64,000 bases of DNA from Serratia nematodiphila DZ0503SBS1 (GTDB lineage Bacteria; Pseudomonadota; Gammaproteobacteria; Enterobacterales; Enterobacteriaceae), in NCBI RefSeq assembly GCF_000738675.1, contig NZ_JPUX01000001.1, forward strand, positions 4,154,001-4,218,000. Reading direction: 5' to 3'. The position numbers and the translations under genes were made by a program. The notes below the pieces were generated by a model, which ran no database searches, was not told the origin of the DNA, and saw nothing but the letters and a program-made list of their open reading frames with translations. Below, piece by piece: positions 1-11,102 of the stretch (position 1 is the stretch's first letter; every line of letters begins with the position of its first letter).

Positions 1-882
<882 letters not shown>

Positions 883-1059
883 TCATTATTTCCCGCCATC
901 GCCTCCTCTTCTCCCGCTTTGCGGACAACCATCGTCGCAAAGCGGACAACAAAAAAATTTGCATCCTGCGCCAGTGAGACAACAATTAGTTTTGACGTTT
1001 TCCCCCACCGCGCCGGCAATGCGCCGGACGCTTTACTCTCATTGTCAACGGAGGCGAAC

Positions 1060-1437
1060 ATGAGCCTGTATGCAACCCTGGAAGAAGCCATCGAGGCCGC
1101 ACGCGAAGAGTTTATCGACACCGCCGAAGGCGGCAGCGGTGACGAACCGCCGGTGCCCCAGCAGTTCAATCTGCAAAAGTACGTGATGCAGGATGGCGAC
1201 ACGATGTGGCAGGCGGAGTTCTTCGAAGAAGAAGGAGAGGCGGTAGAATGTCTGACGCTGCGCAGCGGTGCGGCGGCGCAGGCGATCTTCGACGGTGACT
1301 ACGACGAGGTGGAAATTACCGCCGAATGGATAGATGAAAACACCCTGTACGAATGGGAGGAAGGCGACTTTCAGCTCGAACCGCCGCTGGATACCGAAGA
1401 AGGCCAGGCCGCAGCCGATGAGTGGGATGAACGTTAA
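1060..1437 (+). CDS. msyB: Acidic protein MsyB
   Basis: This 125-residue, strongly acidic protein matches E. coli MsyB along its whole length, including the block DEVEI and the ending LEPPLDTEEGQAAADEWDER. MsyB was described as a multicopy suppressor of secretion defects; its molecular role is unclear. The frame is open further upstream, but the ATG at 1060 has a GGAGG site at 1050-1054 and gives the family length. It lies beside yceK and opgGH as in E. coli, though a GNAT gene follows instead of mdtG. Confidence 0.93.
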   Translation: MSLYATLEEAIEAAREEFIDTAEGGSGDEPPVPQQFNLQKYVMQDGDTMWQAEFFEEEGEAVECLTLRSGAAAQAIFDGDYDEVEITAEWIDENTLYEWEEGDFQLEPPLDTEEGQAAADEWDER

Positions 1438-1470
1438 CCCGCACCACGCTTTCATCGCCAAGGAGGCCGC

Positions 1471-2016
1471 ATGATTATTCGCCGGGCACGCCCTACCGAC
1501 TACCCCGCCATTTTGCAGCTACAGGGGGAAAACGTGCCGGAAGCGCTCGACGAGCGCCAAAAACGGCAGGGATTTATCGTATCGCGCATGAATGAGGCGC
1601 AGCTGGCGGCGATCAACCGCGGCATCGGCATATGGGTGGCCGAACAGGAGAACCAACTGGCGGGGTTTGTTTGCCTGATGCCCGCCGACGTGCAACCGCG
1701 CCCGCCGGTGGTGGAGGCGATGCTGGTGACGCTCGCCACGCAATCCTTCGCCGGACGGCCGCTGAGTGAGCAGCGGGTATTTCTCTACGGCCCCGTCTGC
1801 CTCGCCGCCGCCTGGCGCGGCAAAGGCGTGCTGAAGCGCCTCTACGCCGCGGTCAAAGCGCATACCTGCCATGACTATGACGTGGGCGCGTTGTTTATCG
1901 ACGACGACAATCCGCATTCGTTGGCCGCTCACGTGCAAGGGTTGGGGATGACGGCGCTGGCGCCTTTCCATTGCGGGCAGCAAGGCTATCAGCTGGTGGT
2001 GTTCGCCACCCGCTGA
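1471..2016 (+). CDS. GNAT family N-acetyltransferase
   Basis: A 181-residue single-domain protein. It opens with MIIRRARPTDYPAILQLQ, the usual first strand and helix of GNAT enzymes, and has an acetyl-CoA loop region around CLAAAWRGKGVLKRLYAAV near residues 110-128. An AAGGAGG site precedes the ATG. It starts 33 bp after msyB and may be co-transcribed with it. It converges on yceK. The substrate cannot be read from sequence. Confidence 0.85.
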   Translation: MIIRRARPTDYPAILQLQGENVPEALDERQKRQGFIVSRMNEAQLAAINRGIGIWVAEQENQLAGFVCLMPADVQPRPPVVEAMLVTLATQSFAGRPLSEQRVFLYGPVCLAAAWRGKGVLKRLYAAVKAHTCHDYDVGALFIDDDNPHSLAAHVQGLGMTALAPFHCGQQGYQLVVFATR

Positions 2017-2022
2017 ACGAAA

Positions 2023-2268
2023 TTACTCGTAGGGGCCATGCTGCGCATCAAACGGCAGCATAAAGGTGTCCACCACCATCGACAGCGGGACGTCTATCAC
2101 CGTGACGTAGCGCCAGGGCGTGTCACGCAGATCCCACTGCACGCCGGGATAGTACTGGTGGCCATGCCCCGCACCGGGCACGGTGCGGCTGATAATGCTG
2201 CCGCAGCCGGTGAGTGTCATCACACCGGCCGTCACGCAGGCCAGCCGAAGATAGGGAGAGAGCTTCAC
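2023..2268 (-). CDS. yceK: YceK family outer-membrane lipoprotein
   Basis: An 81-residue lipoprotein (DUF1375). The signal peptide ends in lipobox LTGC with C22, followed by the family signature GSIISRTVPGAGHGHQYYPG and the C-terminus HGPYE, nearly identical to E. coli YceK. I place the start at the GTG at 2266-2268 because it gives a normal short signal peptide; a longer frame back to 2403 would add about 45 non-signal residues. It follows opgH but is separated from it by a strong terminator, so it probably has its own promoter. Confidence 0.85.
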   Translation of the reverse strand: MKLSPYLRLACVTAGVMTLTGCGSIISRTVPGAGHGHQYYPGVQWDLRDTPWRYVTVIDVPLSMVVDTFMLPFDAQHGPYE

Positions 2269-2373
2269 GACATTGACTCTGAGCAAGGGGTTGTTTCGCG
2301 AGTGAACAACGCATCGGCCGCAGTCTATCACAGTTCCCTTTCTCCACCGGTACCGGCGCACGTAAGCAAAAGG

Positions 2374-2410
2374 TAAAAAAAACGGGGAATGCGCCATGCG
2401 CATTCCCCGT
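2374..2410 (-). terminator. Rho-independent terminator of opgGH
   Basis: On the minus strand a 13-bp perfect stem (2382-2394 with 2398-2410) and a 3-nt loop are followed by a run of T (2381-2374). It lies just past the opgH stop. Confidence 0.92.
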
Positions 2411-2431
2411 CTGAGCGTTGCCGATTAGCAA

Positions 2432-4990
2432 TTAACGCCGGCCCGTAGGGTGCGCCAGCGGGTTGTGCGGCAACTGCTGATAATGCTCACGCCAGGCGGC
2501 GCCTTCCGGCAACAGCCAGACGCGCTGATGCAAACGAGCCAGCGTGACCGGATCGCTCAGCAGCTCCAGGCGTTTGCCCTTCACCAGCTTCTCAGGCCCC
2601 AACTGCAGCGCTTCGTTCACCCGCTCCTCACGATTGCGATCGAGCGTCGCGCGCAGATGGTGACGCGCCGTCGCCAACGCCGTCGCCAGCGCATTGAAGG
2701 ATGGATTGACCACCGCATGCATAAAGCCGTTGGTCAGCGCGCGGTTGCGGTTGAGATGCAGATATTCTTCCGTCGCCAACAGCTCACGCGGCGGATTGTA
2801 CTCTTCCGGGATCAGGAACAGCTTGGCGCGTTTGCTTTTCATGCCCAGCGTTGCGCGGCTCGACAACACCGACACAAACGGCGACAGGATCAGCGAGAAC
2901 ACGATCGGCGCCAACCACCACAGGAAGCGCAGATCCAGCCACGCCATGCCGCCGGCCCACACCAGGCCCAGCAACATCTGCGAGCCATGGCGGCGGAACG
3001 CTTCGCCCCACGGCGTATCATCATCGTCACGCTGCGGCGAATTCCACACCACTTCCCAACCGAGGAAGGCGCTCACCACGAACACGGTATGGAACAGCAT
3101 GCGCACCGGTGCCAGCAGCACCGAGAACAGCATTTCCATCAGCATCGAAATGAACAGACGGAACGCCCCGCCGTATTCTTTCGCGCCCTTGGCCCAGATC
3201 AGCACAATACTGAGCAACTTCGGCAGGAACAGCAGCACCAGCGTGGTGGAGAACAGCGCTATCGCCAGCTCGGGCCGCCACTGCGGCCAGACCGGGAACA
3301 GCTGCCGTGGCTGCAGGAAGTATTGCGGCTCCATCAGCGTATGCACCACCTGCAATGCGGTGGAGAGCGCCAGGAACATAAACCACAGCGGCGCCGACAG
3401 GTAGGACATGACACCGGTAAGGAACACCGCGCGGTGCACCGGGTGCATGCCTTTCACCAGGAACAGGCGGAAGTTCATCAGGTTGCCGTGACACCAGCGA
3501 CGGTCGCGCTTCAGCTCGTCCAGCAGGTTTGGCGGCAGCTCTTCATAACTGCCCGGCAGATCGTAAGCGATCCACACGCCCCAGCCGGCGCGGCGCATCA
3601 GCGCCGCTTCAACGAAGTCGTGCGACAGGATAGACCCGGCGAAAGAGCCCTCGCCCGGCAGCGGCGCCAGCGCACAGTGCTCGATAAACGGCTTCACGCG
3701 GATGATGGCGTTGTGCCCCCAGTAGTGCGACTCGCCCAGCTGCCAGAAATGCAGGCCGGCGGTGAACAACGGCCCGTAAACGCGGGTGGCGAACTGCTGC
3801 ACGCGCGCATACAGGGTATCCATGCCGGACGCCTTCGGCGCCGACTGGATGATGCCGGCGTTCGGGTTGGCTTCCATCAGGCGCACCAGCCCGGTGAGGC
3901 ATTCGCCGCTCATCACGCTGTCGGCATCCAGGATCACCATGTAGCTGTACTCACCGCCCCAGCGACGGCAGAAGTCGTCGATGTTGCCACTCTTGCGTTT
4001 GACGCGGCGGCGGCGGCGGCGATAGAAGATGCGGCCGTGGCCATCGACATCGCGGCACAGCTCCATCCACGCCTTTTGCTCGGCCACGCAGATGTCCGGA
4101 TCGTAGCTGTCGCTCAGCACGTAGATATCGAAGTGTTCCAGCTGACCGGTCGCGGCGACGGACTCATAGGTCGCACGCAGGCCGGCGAACACGCGTTCGA
4201 CGTCTTCGTTGCAGATCGGCATGATCAGCGCAGTGCGGTGCGCCGGGTTGATCGGCTCATCGCCCTTGATGGTGGAGGAAATGCTGTATTTGTCCTTGCC
4301 GATCAGCAGCTGCAGGAAGCCCATCAGCGCGGTCCAGAAACCGGCCGAGACCCAGCAGAACAGTACGGCGAACAGGATCAGAATGCCGGTTTGCAGCACA
4401 TACGGCAGCAGCTGCAACACCGACTGCATCAGATCCTGATCCAGCATGGCGATAGGATCGATCAGCGCCCAGCCCTGGTAAGGCAAGATGGTTTTCATGT
4501 ACCAGGTGGCGATGCCGGTTTGCACCAGCATCAGCACCAGCAGCACATAGCGGCGCATGGAGCCGACGGTACGCCAGCGGTTCTCGGCCTCGGCCTCCTC
4601 TTTGGTGGCGTGCCGATTGTGCGGCGACCGCCCCAGCAGAGAATCCCAGAAGCGCGCCACCGGGTTGGTGCGCCAGGCTTCCGGGAACATGGTGGTGCGT
4701 TTGATCGGCGGCGTCGCCTTCAGAATGGCGCGCCCTTCGGCATCGGTATCGAAGTCGTCATCGCTGACCGCATCCGGCCAGGCGTTTTCGATACGCGGTT
4801 TGACCGAGGCCAGCGCCACGTCATCCGCCGACAGGCTATTGACGTTGGCGTCGGCGGCGCCCATCTGCCGATGGAGCGCCTCCAGTGCCTGAGCGTCATC
4901 CGCCGTTTGAGGGTTGAGCGCCTCCGACCGCTCGGCGGTCAGAGGCAGCGCCGCAAGATAATCCTGGGCGGGTTGAGTAGGCTTATTCAT
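2432..4990 (-). CDS. opgH: Glucan biosynthesis glucosyltransferase OpgH
   Basis: An 852-residue inner-membrane glycosyltransferase that polymerises UDP-glucose into osmoregulated periplasmic glucan and moves it across the membrane. The central GT2 domain contains [25 protein letters not shown] and the RDRRWCHGN block, with transmembrane helices on both sides; it is very close to E. coli OpgH. The start [11 protein letters not shown] at 4990 matches the family; in-frame ATGs further upstream lie inside opgG. The start overlaps the opgG stop by 8 bp, indicating translational coupling. Confidence 0.97.
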   Translation of the reverse strand: MNKPTQPAQDYLAALPLTAERSEALNPQTADDAQALEALHRQMGAADANVNSLSADDVALASVKPRIENAWPDAVSDDDFDTDAEGRAILKATPPIKRTTMFPEAWRTNPVARFWDSLLGRSPHNRHATKEEAEAENRWRTVGSMRRYVLLVLMLVQTGIATWYMKTILPYQGWALIDPIAMLDQDLMQSVLQLLPYVLQTGILILFAVLFCWVSAGFWTALMGFLQLLIGKDKYSISSTIKGDEPINPAHRTALIMPICNEDVERVFAGLRATYESVAATGQLEHFDIYVLSDSYDPDICVAEQKAWMELCRDVDGHGRIFYRRRRRRVKRKSGNIDDFCRRWGGEYSYMVILDADSVMSGECLTGLVRLMEANPNAGIIQSAPKASGMDTLYARVQQFATRVYGPLFTAGLHFWQLGESHYWGHNAIIRVKPFIEHCALAPLPGEGSFAGSILSHDFVEAALMRRAGWGVWIAYDLPGSYEELPPNLLDELKRDRRWCHGNLMNFRLFLVKGMHPVHRAVFLTGVMSYLSAPLWFMFLALSTALQVVHTLMEPQYFLQPRQLFPVWPQWRPELAIALFSTTLVLLFLPKLLSIVLIWAKGAKEYGGAFRLFISMLMEMLFSVLLAPVRMLFHTVFVVSAFLGWEVVWNSPQRDDDDTPWGEAFRRHGSQMLLGLVWAGGMAWLDLRFLWWLAPIVFSLILSPFVSVLSSRATLGMKSKRAKLFLIPEEYNPPRELLATEEYLHLNRNRALTNGFMHAVVNPSFNALATALATARHHLRATLDRNREERVNEALQLGPEKLVKGKRLELLSDPVTLARLHQRVWLLPEGAAWREHYQQLPHNPLAHPTGRR

Positions 4991-6590
4991 TGGCAGGTAG
5001 CTGATAGCTCCAGGTTTCCGACAGAGTCTTATCGCCATTGACCAGCGCCGCACGCATTTCTACCGGCTTCTTGTCGTCTTTCACTTTCAGACGCACCGTC
5101 AGGCGCCAGCCTTTGGTCACTGGGTTATAGCGGACGTTGTTTTCTACCATCTCACCGTTGTCGCCGATGCTGATCTGAGAGGCGACCGGGGTATTGGCGT
5201 CCAGCCCTTTCAGCACCGGGCCAACGAAGTCGACCAGGAAGGCCACGCTGCCGTCTGGCTCGCGGATCAGGTTGGACTGCTTCACGTCGCCGGTCGAACG
5301 CATGGTACGGGCCACATAGGCGATATCTTGCGAATGCAGTTTGTCTTCATCGCGGGTGAAGTTCAAACGGTAGCTCAGCGTCAGCGGCTTTTTGGCTTCC
5401 GGCAAGGTATCCGGCGTCCAGAACGCGACGATGTTGTCGTTGGTTTCATCCGCCGTCGGGATCTCCACCAGTTCGACCTTGCCTTTGCCCCAGTCGCCCT
5501 TCGGTTCGATCCAGGCGCTCGGACGCAGATCGTAGCGATCGTCCAGATCTTCGTAATCCTTGAAGTTGCGGCCGCGCTGCAGCAGACCGAAGCCTTTCGG
5601 ATTCTCGACGGTATAGGTGCTGACGGACAGGTGTTTAGGATTGTTCAGCGGACGCCAGATCCACTCGCCGTTGCCGGCGTGGATAGACAGACCGTTGGAA
5701 TCGTGCAACGCCGGGCGGTAGTTCAGCGTCGGCGACGGCTGGTTCGGCCCGAACAGGTACATGCTGGTCAGCGGCGCCAGGCCCAGTTTGCCCACCTTGT
5801 CGCGCAGGAACACTTTAGACTCGACGTCCACGGTGGTATCGCGGCCCGGGATCACCGTGAAACGGTAAGCGCCGGTGGCGCGCGGGGAATCCAGCAGCGC
5901 ATAGATCACCAGGTGCTTGTCGCCCTGCTTCGGACGCTCAACCCAGAATTCGCGGAAACGCGGGAACTCTTCGCCGGACGGCAAAGCGGTGTCGATAGCC
6001 AGGCCGCGAGCGGAAAGCCCGTAAACCTGTCCTTTACCCACCACGCGGAAATAGCTCGCGCCCAGCAGGCTCATGATCTCATCGTTTTTGTCGGCGCTGT
6101 TGATCGGATAAAGCACCTTAAAACCGGCAAAGCCGAGGTTTTTCACCGATTCAGGGTCGTGTTTGACCGAACCGAAGTTGAAGTAATCCGGGCTGTACTT
6201 GATCTGTTTTACGCTGGTGGAGGTGACTTCGTTGATTTTCACCGGCGTATCGAAGTACATCCCCTGATGATAAAACTCAAGCTTGAAAGGGGTTTTCAGC
6301 TTGCTCCAATAGGCTTTATCGTGATTGAACTGAATCTGCTGATAGTCTGCGAACTTCATCTCGCGGAACTGAGAAGGAAGGTTGCTCTTCGGGGCTTCGA
6401 AACCTTTCGCCGCCAGATCCTGCGCCTGCTTGGCGACATCATCAATAGAAAAGGCCCAAGCCGGCGAACTGAACAGCGTGAACAATACGGTCGCACCTAA
6501 CCAACGAACGCTCGCGGCGCGTGGTTGTCCGGATAATATATTAACTAGCACATCCCCCCCTATTCGTGTGCTCAAAGCATTTAAATCCAT
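4983..6590 (-). CDS. opgG: Glucan biosynthesis protein OpgG (periplasmic)
   Basis: A 535-residue protein with a Sec signal ending in SSPAWA|FS (after about residue 46), then [26 protein letters not shown] as in E. coli OpgG. It acts in the periplasm on the nascent glucan backbone. The N-terminus is about 20 residues longer than in E. coli. The ATG at 6590 has no clear Shine-Dalgarno; a GTG at 6551 just after a G-rich stretch is a credible alternative. First gene of opgGH and divergent from opgC. Confidence 0.95.
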   Translation of the reverse strand: MDLNALSTRIGGDVLVNILSGQPRAASVRWLGATVLFTLFSSPAWAFSIDDVAKQAQDLAAKGFEAPKSNLPSQFREMKFADYQQIQFNHDKAYWSKLKTPFKLEFYHQGMYFDTPVKINEVTSTSVKQIKYSPDYFNFGSVKHDPESVKNLGFAGFKVLYPINSADKNDEIMSLLGASYFRVVGKGQVYGLSARGLAIDTALPSGEEFPRFREFWVERPKQGDKHLVIYALLDSPRATGAYRFTVIPGRDTTVDVESKVFLRDKVGKLGLAPLTSMYLFGPNQPSPTLNYRPALHDSNGLSIHAGNGEWIWRPLNNPKHLSVSTYTVENPKGFGLLQRGRNFKDYEDLDDRYDLRPSAWIEPKGDWGKGKVELVEIPTADETNDNIVAFWTPDTLPEAKKPLTLSYRLNFTRDEDKLHSQDIAYVARTMRSTGDVKQSNLIREPDGSVAFLVDFVGPVLKGLDANTPVASQISIGDNGEMVENNVRYNPVTKGWRLTVRLKVKDDKKPVEMRAALVNGDKTLSETWSYQLPANE

Positions 6591-6810
6591 ATTAATGGAT
6601 TACTCAGCTTTCCGACAACATGATAAATGGATGGTTCATGTTTACGGCTCATTGTTTAAGCAGCTGATGGAACACCAGCGTAGCAAGCCGCGCAACAAGA
6701 CGCTATGGAAAAATGCGGGGGGCTATAGTAGGGTTCCGGATAACAATTTAACGTTTGACGACTTATTAAGCGTGTTAATGAGCACCCGATTAAATCACCA
6801 GCGGTAATCT

Positions 6811-7941
6811 ATGACTAAAGGCAGCAAACAGCGCGAGTTTTTCCTCGACTCCATCAGAGCCTATTTGATGTTGCTCGGCATTCCGTTTCACCTCTCCCTC
6901 ATTTATTCCAGCCACGCCTGGGCGGTGAACAGCGCGTCGCCCTCCTTTTCGCTCACGGTGCTGAACGACTTCATCCACGCCTTCCGCATGCAGGTGTTCT
7001 TCGTGATATCCGGCTACTTCTCCTACATGCTTTACGAGCGCTACGAGCGGCACCAGTGGCTGAAGGTCAGGCTGGAGCGGGTGGCGATCCCGCTGTTGAG
7101 CTCCATCCCGCTGATCACGGTGCCGCAGTTTTTCATGCTGAAATATTTCACCGACAAATTAAACGGCTGGGATGAATTTTCTCTCTATCAGAAAATAAAT
7201 GTAACAGTTTGGGAATTGGTTTCTCATCTGTGGTTCTTATTGACGCTGTCATTGTTAACCTGCGCCTGTTTTTATCTGTTCCGTAAAATCAAGCGGCAAA
7301 CCCGTGAACATATTCCAACGCTAATAAACAGAATGCGTGGATTAGGAAACATCTCACTGTATTTCTTTATTTATGCGGTATGCTACTCGGCCGCGCACCG
7401 CATTATTTTAATTTTCGCCCCGCAGCTATTATCCAACGGCCTGTTCAATTTCGTGGTGATGGAGACGATGTTCTACCTGCCGTTCTTCCTCCTCGGCGCC
7501 TATGCGTTTAAGTATGTGTGGCTTAAGGAGATTTTTCTGCGCCGCTCGCCGCTGGCGCTGCTCGGTTCGCTGCTGCTGTTTATCGCATATATGCTGAACC
7601 AAAAGCTGTTGGCGCACAGCAGCTATATGTTCGAGCTGGAAGTGGTGATCAAAACCCTAATGGGGATCCTGATGACCAACGTCGTGTTCTCTTTCGGGCA
7701 TAACCTGCTGAATTATCACTCTCCGCGCATCACCTATCTGGTCAACGCCTCGCTGTTTATATATCTGGTGCACCATCCGCTGACCCTGATATATGGCGCT
7801 TTCGTGACGCCGTATATCGGCAACAACCTGTTGGGATTCTTGCTGGGCCTGCTGTTTGTGTTCTCTCTGGCCTTCGCGCTATATGAACTGCACAAGCGCA
7901 TTCCGGCGCTGCGCTTCCTGTTCTCCGGCAAACCACAATAA
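6811..7941 (+). CDS. opgC: Glucan succinyltransferase OpgC
   Basis: A 376-residue polytopic membrane acyltransferase (acyltransferase 3 family). It adds succinyl groups to periplasmic glucans. The N-terminus REFFLDSIRAYLMLLGIPFH and the C-terminal VNASLFIYLVHHPLTLIYGA follow E. coli OpgC closely, and the protein ends FLFSGKP as there. It is transcribed away from opgGH; the 220-bp gap between them must hold both promoters. Confidence 0.94.
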   Translation: MTKGSKQREFFLDSIRAYLMLLGIPFHLSLIYSSHAWAVNSASPSFSLTVLNDFIHAFRMQVFFVISGYFSYMLYERYERHQWLKVRLERVAIPLLSSIPLITVPQFFMLKYFTDKLNGWDEFSLYQKINVTVWELVSHLWFLLTLSLLTCACFYLFRKIKRQTREHIPTLINRMRGLGNISLYFFIYAVCYSAAHRIILIFAPQLLSNGLFNFVVMETMFYLPFFLLGAYAFKYVWLKEIFLRRSPLALLGSLLLFIAYMLNQKLLAHSSYMFELEVVIKTLMGILMTNVVFSFGHNLLNYHSPRITYLVNASLFIYLVHHPLTLIYGAFVTPYIGNNLLGFLLGLLFVFSLAFALYELHKRIPALRFLFSGKPQ

Positions 7942-7945
7942 CCTT

Positions 7946-7968
7946 GCCCCCTGTTTGCAGGGGGGCTT
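7946..7968 (+). terminator. Probable opgC terminator
   Basis: A GCCCCCTG / CAGGGGGGC hairpin with a TTTG loop begins 4 bp after the opgC stop. It is followed by only a short T stretch, so strength is uncertain. Confidence 0.55.
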
Positions 7969-8006
7969 CTGTCATATTGCCGCCGCGTAAAAAGCCTATA
8001 CTGGTC

Positions 8007-8233
8007 GTTTGCATGCAGAGCACGCATTGCTCAGCCTGGCGTCGCCCGTTAGGGCAAAGTGATACGGCTGCATAGATAACCTAGCCGTTATAACTGCAAT
8101 GCATAAGTAGAAATCCGGATCCCTGCCTTACGGTAGTGATTGGGCTCAACACCCCCGAAGGGCTGCGCGATCGTTTAATTTATTCGATGGCGTTAGCTGC
8201 ATCTCCCTTCCGTCACGACAGAGAGGATTTTGA
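8007..8233 (+). promoter_or_regulatory. Long structured 5' leader of the 8234 gene
   Basis: A TATACT -10 element at about 7995-8000 would start a leader of about 225 nt. It contains successive hairpins: GCCC-GTTA-GGGC at 8044-8055 and ACGGCT/AGCCGT at 8064-8069 with 8083-8088, with further pairing nearer the gene. I could not match it to a known riboswitch. Confidence 0.35.
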
Positions 8234-8458
8234 ATGACCGATAAGAACACCCCGGCTCAAGAAGCCGTAGCGGAAAACGCCACCCTGCTGAAGATCCTCG
8301 GCAGGTTGCTGTCCGCGCTGGACGCTTCGATCAGCGGCAAAGAACGCAGCGTTTTGGTCGCTGAGCTTTCCAACTTCAATCTCGACGGCATTTCTGAAGC
8401 GGAAAGCAAGCTGGCCACCGAGCTGATCAAACGGGCACTGGAATCGCTCGATCATTAA
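8234..8458 (+). CDS. Small conserved-looking protein of unknown function
   Basis: A 74-residue, mostly helical protein (MTDKNTPAQEAVAENATLL...). It has no signal peptide and no membrane segment. A GAGAGGA site sits before the ATG. It stands alone between opgC and nhaP2, behind an unusually long structured leader. I do not recognise the family. A hairpin of the type TAAGCC...GGCTTA at 8480-8503 follows the stop. Confidence 0.75.
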   Translation: MTDKNTPAQEAVAENATLLKILGRLLSALDASISGKERSVLVAELSNFNLDGISEAESKLATELIKRALESLDH

Positions 8459-8741
8459 TCCTACCGCGCCTGCAAACCATTAAGCCTGCCTGCGCGGGCT
8501 TAATGGTTTTTCCCACCGTGCAAACCCGGCATTGTTGCCAAAACCGAAATACAGCAGCCTGATAATGTTGGATAAAAGGCAGAATTTCCCCTCTTCCCCT
8601 CACTTTCTTAGTTTAATCGCACCAACGGGCAATAATTGATCGATTGTTTTCGCAATCAGCCTTGGCGTTTTACCCACTAAACACGTTATCATCGAAACAC
8701 GCGCAGTGCCCCCTATCCCCCAGCCTAAGGAGAGCAATATT

Positions 8742-10463
8742 TTGGATGCCAGCACCATTAACAGCTTGTTCGTCATCGGTGCCGTGCTGGTGGGGGCAAG
8801 CATTCTGCTCAGCTCATTTTCTTCCCGGCTCGGCATTCCGATCCTGGTGATCTTCCTGGCGATCGGCATGTTGGCCGGCGTCGATGGCCCCGGCGGCATC
8901 GTCTTCAGCAATTACCCGGTCGCTTATCTGGTCAGCAACCTCGCGTTGGCGGTGATCCTGCTCGACGGCGGCATGCGTACCCGGGTCAGCTCTTTCCGCG
9001 TAGCCCTGTGGCCGGCACTCTCTCTCGCCACCGTCGGCGTAGTGATCACCGCCGGCCTGACCGGCATGGCCGCCGCCTGGCTGTTCAATCTCGATCTGCT
9101 GCAGGGGCTGCTGATCGGCGCCATCATCGGTTCCACCGACGCCGCCGCGGTCTTCTCTCTTTTGGGGGGCAAAGGTTTGAACGAACGCGTCAGCGCCACG
9201 CTGGAGATCGAATCCGGCAGCAACGATCCGATGGCGGTGTTTCTCACCATCACGCTGATTGCGATGATCGCCGCCGGGGAAACCGCACTGAGCTGGACCT
9301 TCCCGCTGCATCTGATGCAGCAGTTCGGCATGGGCATCGTCTTCGGTCTGGGCGGCGGCTGGCTGCTGCTGACGCTGATCAACCACATCAAACTGGCGGA
9401 CGGCCTCTATCCGCTGCTGGCGGTAAGCGGCGGTATTCTTATTTTCGCGCTGACCACCGCGCTGGACGGCAGCGGCATTCTGGCGGTGTATCTGTGCGGC
9501 CTGCTGCTGGGCAACCGGCCGATCCGCAACCGTCACGGCATCGTACAAACCTTCGATGGCCTCGCCTGGCTCAGCCAGATCGGCATGTTTCTGGTGCTCG
9601 GGCTGCTGCTCAACCCGCACGAGCTGCTGCCGATCGCCATCCCTGCCCTGCTGCTGTCGCTGTGGATGATCCTGTTCGCCCGCCCGCTGTCGGTGTTTAT
9701 CGGCCTGCTGCCGTTCCGCAGCTTTACCCTGCGCGAGCGCGGCTTTATTTCCTGGGTCGGCCTGCGCGGCGCGGTGCCGGTGATCCTGGCGGTGTTCCCG
9801 ATGATGGCCGGGCTGCCCAATGCCCAGCTGTTCTTCAACGTGGCGTTCTTCGTGGTGCTGGTCTCCCTGCTGCTGCAGGGCACCACACTGTCGTTCGCCG
9901 CCAAAAAAGCCAAGGTGATCGTGCCGCCGGCGCTGACGCCGATCTCCCGCGTTGGGCTGGACGTGCACCCGGAAAACCAGTGGGAACAGTTCGTGTATCA
10001 GCTTTCGGCGGAAAACTGGTGCGTCGGCGCGGCGCTGCGTGAGCTGAAAATGCCGCCCAATACCCGCATCGCCGCCCTGTTCCGTGGCAAAGAGTTGCTG
10101 CATCCTAGCGGCAGTACCCGGCTGCGGGAGAACGATATTCTGTGCGTCATCGGCCATGAGCACGATCTGCCGATCCTCGGCAAGCTGTTCAGCCAGGCGC
10201 CGGCCGTGACGCTCGACGAACGCTTCTTCGGCGACTTTATCCTGCAATCCGACGCCCGTTTAAGCGACATCTCGCAGGTTTATGGTCTCAATCTGCAAGA
10301 CGACGTCGACGAGCAGCAGACGCTGGGGCAGTTCGTCATTCAGCTGATCGGCGGTGAACCGGTGATCGGCGACCAGGTGGAATGGGACGGCCTGACCTGG
10401 ACCATTGCCGAAATGGACGGCAATCAAGTCAGCAAGATAGGCGTCCGAATCGTAACCGACTGA
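8742..10463 (+). CDS. nhaP2: K+/H+ antiporter NhaP2 (CvrA)
   Basis: A 573-residue CPA1 antiporter that exchanges cytoplasmic K+ for H+. A twelve-helix-type transport domain carries the conserved [12 protein letters not shown] and [13 protein letters not shown] motifs, followed by a cytosolic RCK_C/TrkA-C-like domain from about residue 400. It is close to E. coli CvrA throughout. The start is the TTG at 8742 (protein start [10 protein letters not shown]), which aligns with E. coli and has AAGGAGA at the right distance; an in-frame ATG at 8706 does not. Confidence 0.95.
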   Translation: MDASTINSLFVIGAVLVGASILLSSFSSRLGIPILVIFLAIGMLAGVDGPGGIVFSNYPVAYLVSNLALAVILLDGGMRTRVSSFRVALWPALSLATVGVVITAGLTGMAAAWLFNLDLLQGLLIGAIIGSTDAAAVFSLLGGKGLNERVSATLEIESGSNDPMAVFLTITLIAMIAAGETALSWTFPLHLMQQFGMGIVFGLGGGWLLLTLINHIKLADGLYPLLAVSGGILIFALTTALDGSGILAVYLCGLLLGNRPIRNRHGIVQTFDGLAWLSQIGMFLVLGLLLNPHELLPIAIPALLLSLWMILFARPLSVFIGLLPFRSFTLRERGFISWVGLRGAVPVILAVFPMMAGLPNAQLFFNVAFFVVLVSLLLQGTTLSFAAKKAKVIVPPALTPISRVGLDVHPENQWEQFVYQLSAENWCVGAALRELKMPPNTRIAALFRGKELLHPSGSTRLRENDILCVIGHEHDLPILGKLFSQAPAVTLDERFFGDFILQSDARLSDISQVYGLNLQDDVDEQQTLGQFVIQLIGGEPVIGDQVEWDGLTWTIAEMDGNQVSKIGVRIVTD

Positions 10464-10505
10464 CGCTACCGCGGGCGGCTTTACACGATGAGGGAACTTC
10501 TGGCC

Positions 10506-10521
10506 TTAAGAACGTTCTTAA
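10506..10521. promoter_or_regulatory. Perfect 16-bp palindrome (operator candidate)
   Basis: TTAAGAACGTTCTTAA is a perfect dyad about 90 bp before the micro-ORF at 10611. Its symmetry and intergenic position suggest a dimeric repressor or activator site; the protein is unknown. Confidence 0.45.
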
Positions 10522-10610
10522 TCACTATCATGATGCATGAAATAGCGCGTCGCTGAACGATATCCCTTTGATATAAAAACCTAACAGCGGCGTCCATAGG
10601 GATTAAGGAT

Positions 10611-10718
10611 GTGAACGGCAAGACTCGATTTCTTTCGGTGATGATGCTCATGGCGCTGGGCGTAGCGGCAGCCGATCTCAGCATCGCCGGTTTGGTCCAT
10701 AGACTTTTAATTGGATAA
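10611..10718 (+). CDS. Candidate 35-residue hydrophobic micro-protein
   Basis: A GTG-start frame encodes a short basic N-terminus (MNGKTRF) and one hydrophobic segment (LSVMMLMALGVAAADLSIAG). A TAAGGA sequence lies just before the GTG, with tight spacing. It overlaps the next micro-ORF by 8 bp. No family is recognised, and the short length makes the call uncertain. Confidence 0.4.
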   Translation: MNGKTRFLSVMMLMALGVAAADLSIAGLVHRLLIG

Positions 10719-10839
10719 TTTCAACGTGACGCAGCAGGAACAAGAAAAAGACATTCTGGGGAAAATACTGGTGACGGTGTCCGCGCTTTGCCTGATTCTG
10801 GTGGCGGCGTTCCTGATCTGGGGATTCGTGCTGGATTGA
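10711..10839 (+). CDS. Candidate 42-residue single-pass membrane micro-protein
   Basis: Translation from the TTG at 10711 gives a polar head (MDNFNVTQQEQEKDILGK) and one clear transmembrane helix (ILVTVSALCLILVAAFLIWG). An in-frame TAA lies directly before the TTG. A GTG at 10726 is an alternative start. There is no good Shine-Dalgarno, so coupling to the overlapping upstream frame is likely if it is made. A strong terminator follows 21 bp downstream. Confidence 0.5.
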   Translation: MDNFNVTQQEQEKDILGKILVTVSALCLILVAAFLIWGFVLD

Positions 10840-10860
10840 CGCCGCGCGACGCTCAGACAT

Positions 10861-10888
10861 AAAAAAAACCGCCGCGGCGGTTTTTTTT
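10861..10888. terminator. Bidirectional terminator
   Basis: A symmetric hairpin with A8 on the left and T8 on the right. It can end both the plus-strand micro-ORF transcript and the minus-strand 10902 gene. Confidence 0.92.
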
Positions 10889-10901
10889 ATGGGTCAGGCG
10901 A

Positions 10902-11033
10902 TCAGATCTTGCAACCTTCGCAGTCCGCTTCGTCTTCGAGGAACTCGGGGACCTCTTTTACCTTCTGCGCCGCTTTTTCTTCGGCTTTCGCCAGTTCGGC
11001 ATCGATATCAAAATCGAAAATATCATCACTCAT
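10902..11033 (-). CDS. Small acidic protein with C-terminal CxxC
   Basis: A 43-residue protein starting MSDDIFDFDIDAELAKAEEK and ending ADCEGCKI. It is highly acidic, helical in the middle, and has a CEGC pair that could bind metal or undergo redox change. A GAGG site precedes the ATG and a strong terminator follows. It is downstream of ylaC on the same strand with a 69-bp gap. No family recognised. Confidence 0.65.
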   Translation of the reverse strand: MSDDIFDFDIDAELAKAEEKAAQKVKEVPEFLEDEADCEGCKI

Positions 11034-11102
11034 CGCTTGGTCCTCATTCTGCTTCGCGTTCAAACGCTGAGTATAATCGACAAGCCGCCGGCCGGAAACC
11101 TT

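Noticed and set aside
2450..5041. An 863-codon open frame on the plus strand
   Set aside because: It is antisense to opgH/opgG. The translation is low-complexity Arg/Gln/His-rich, as expected for the shadow of a GC-rich gene.
9008..10042. A 344-codon frame inside nhaP2 in another phase
   Set aside because: Arg-rich shadow of a GC-rich gene without any domain.
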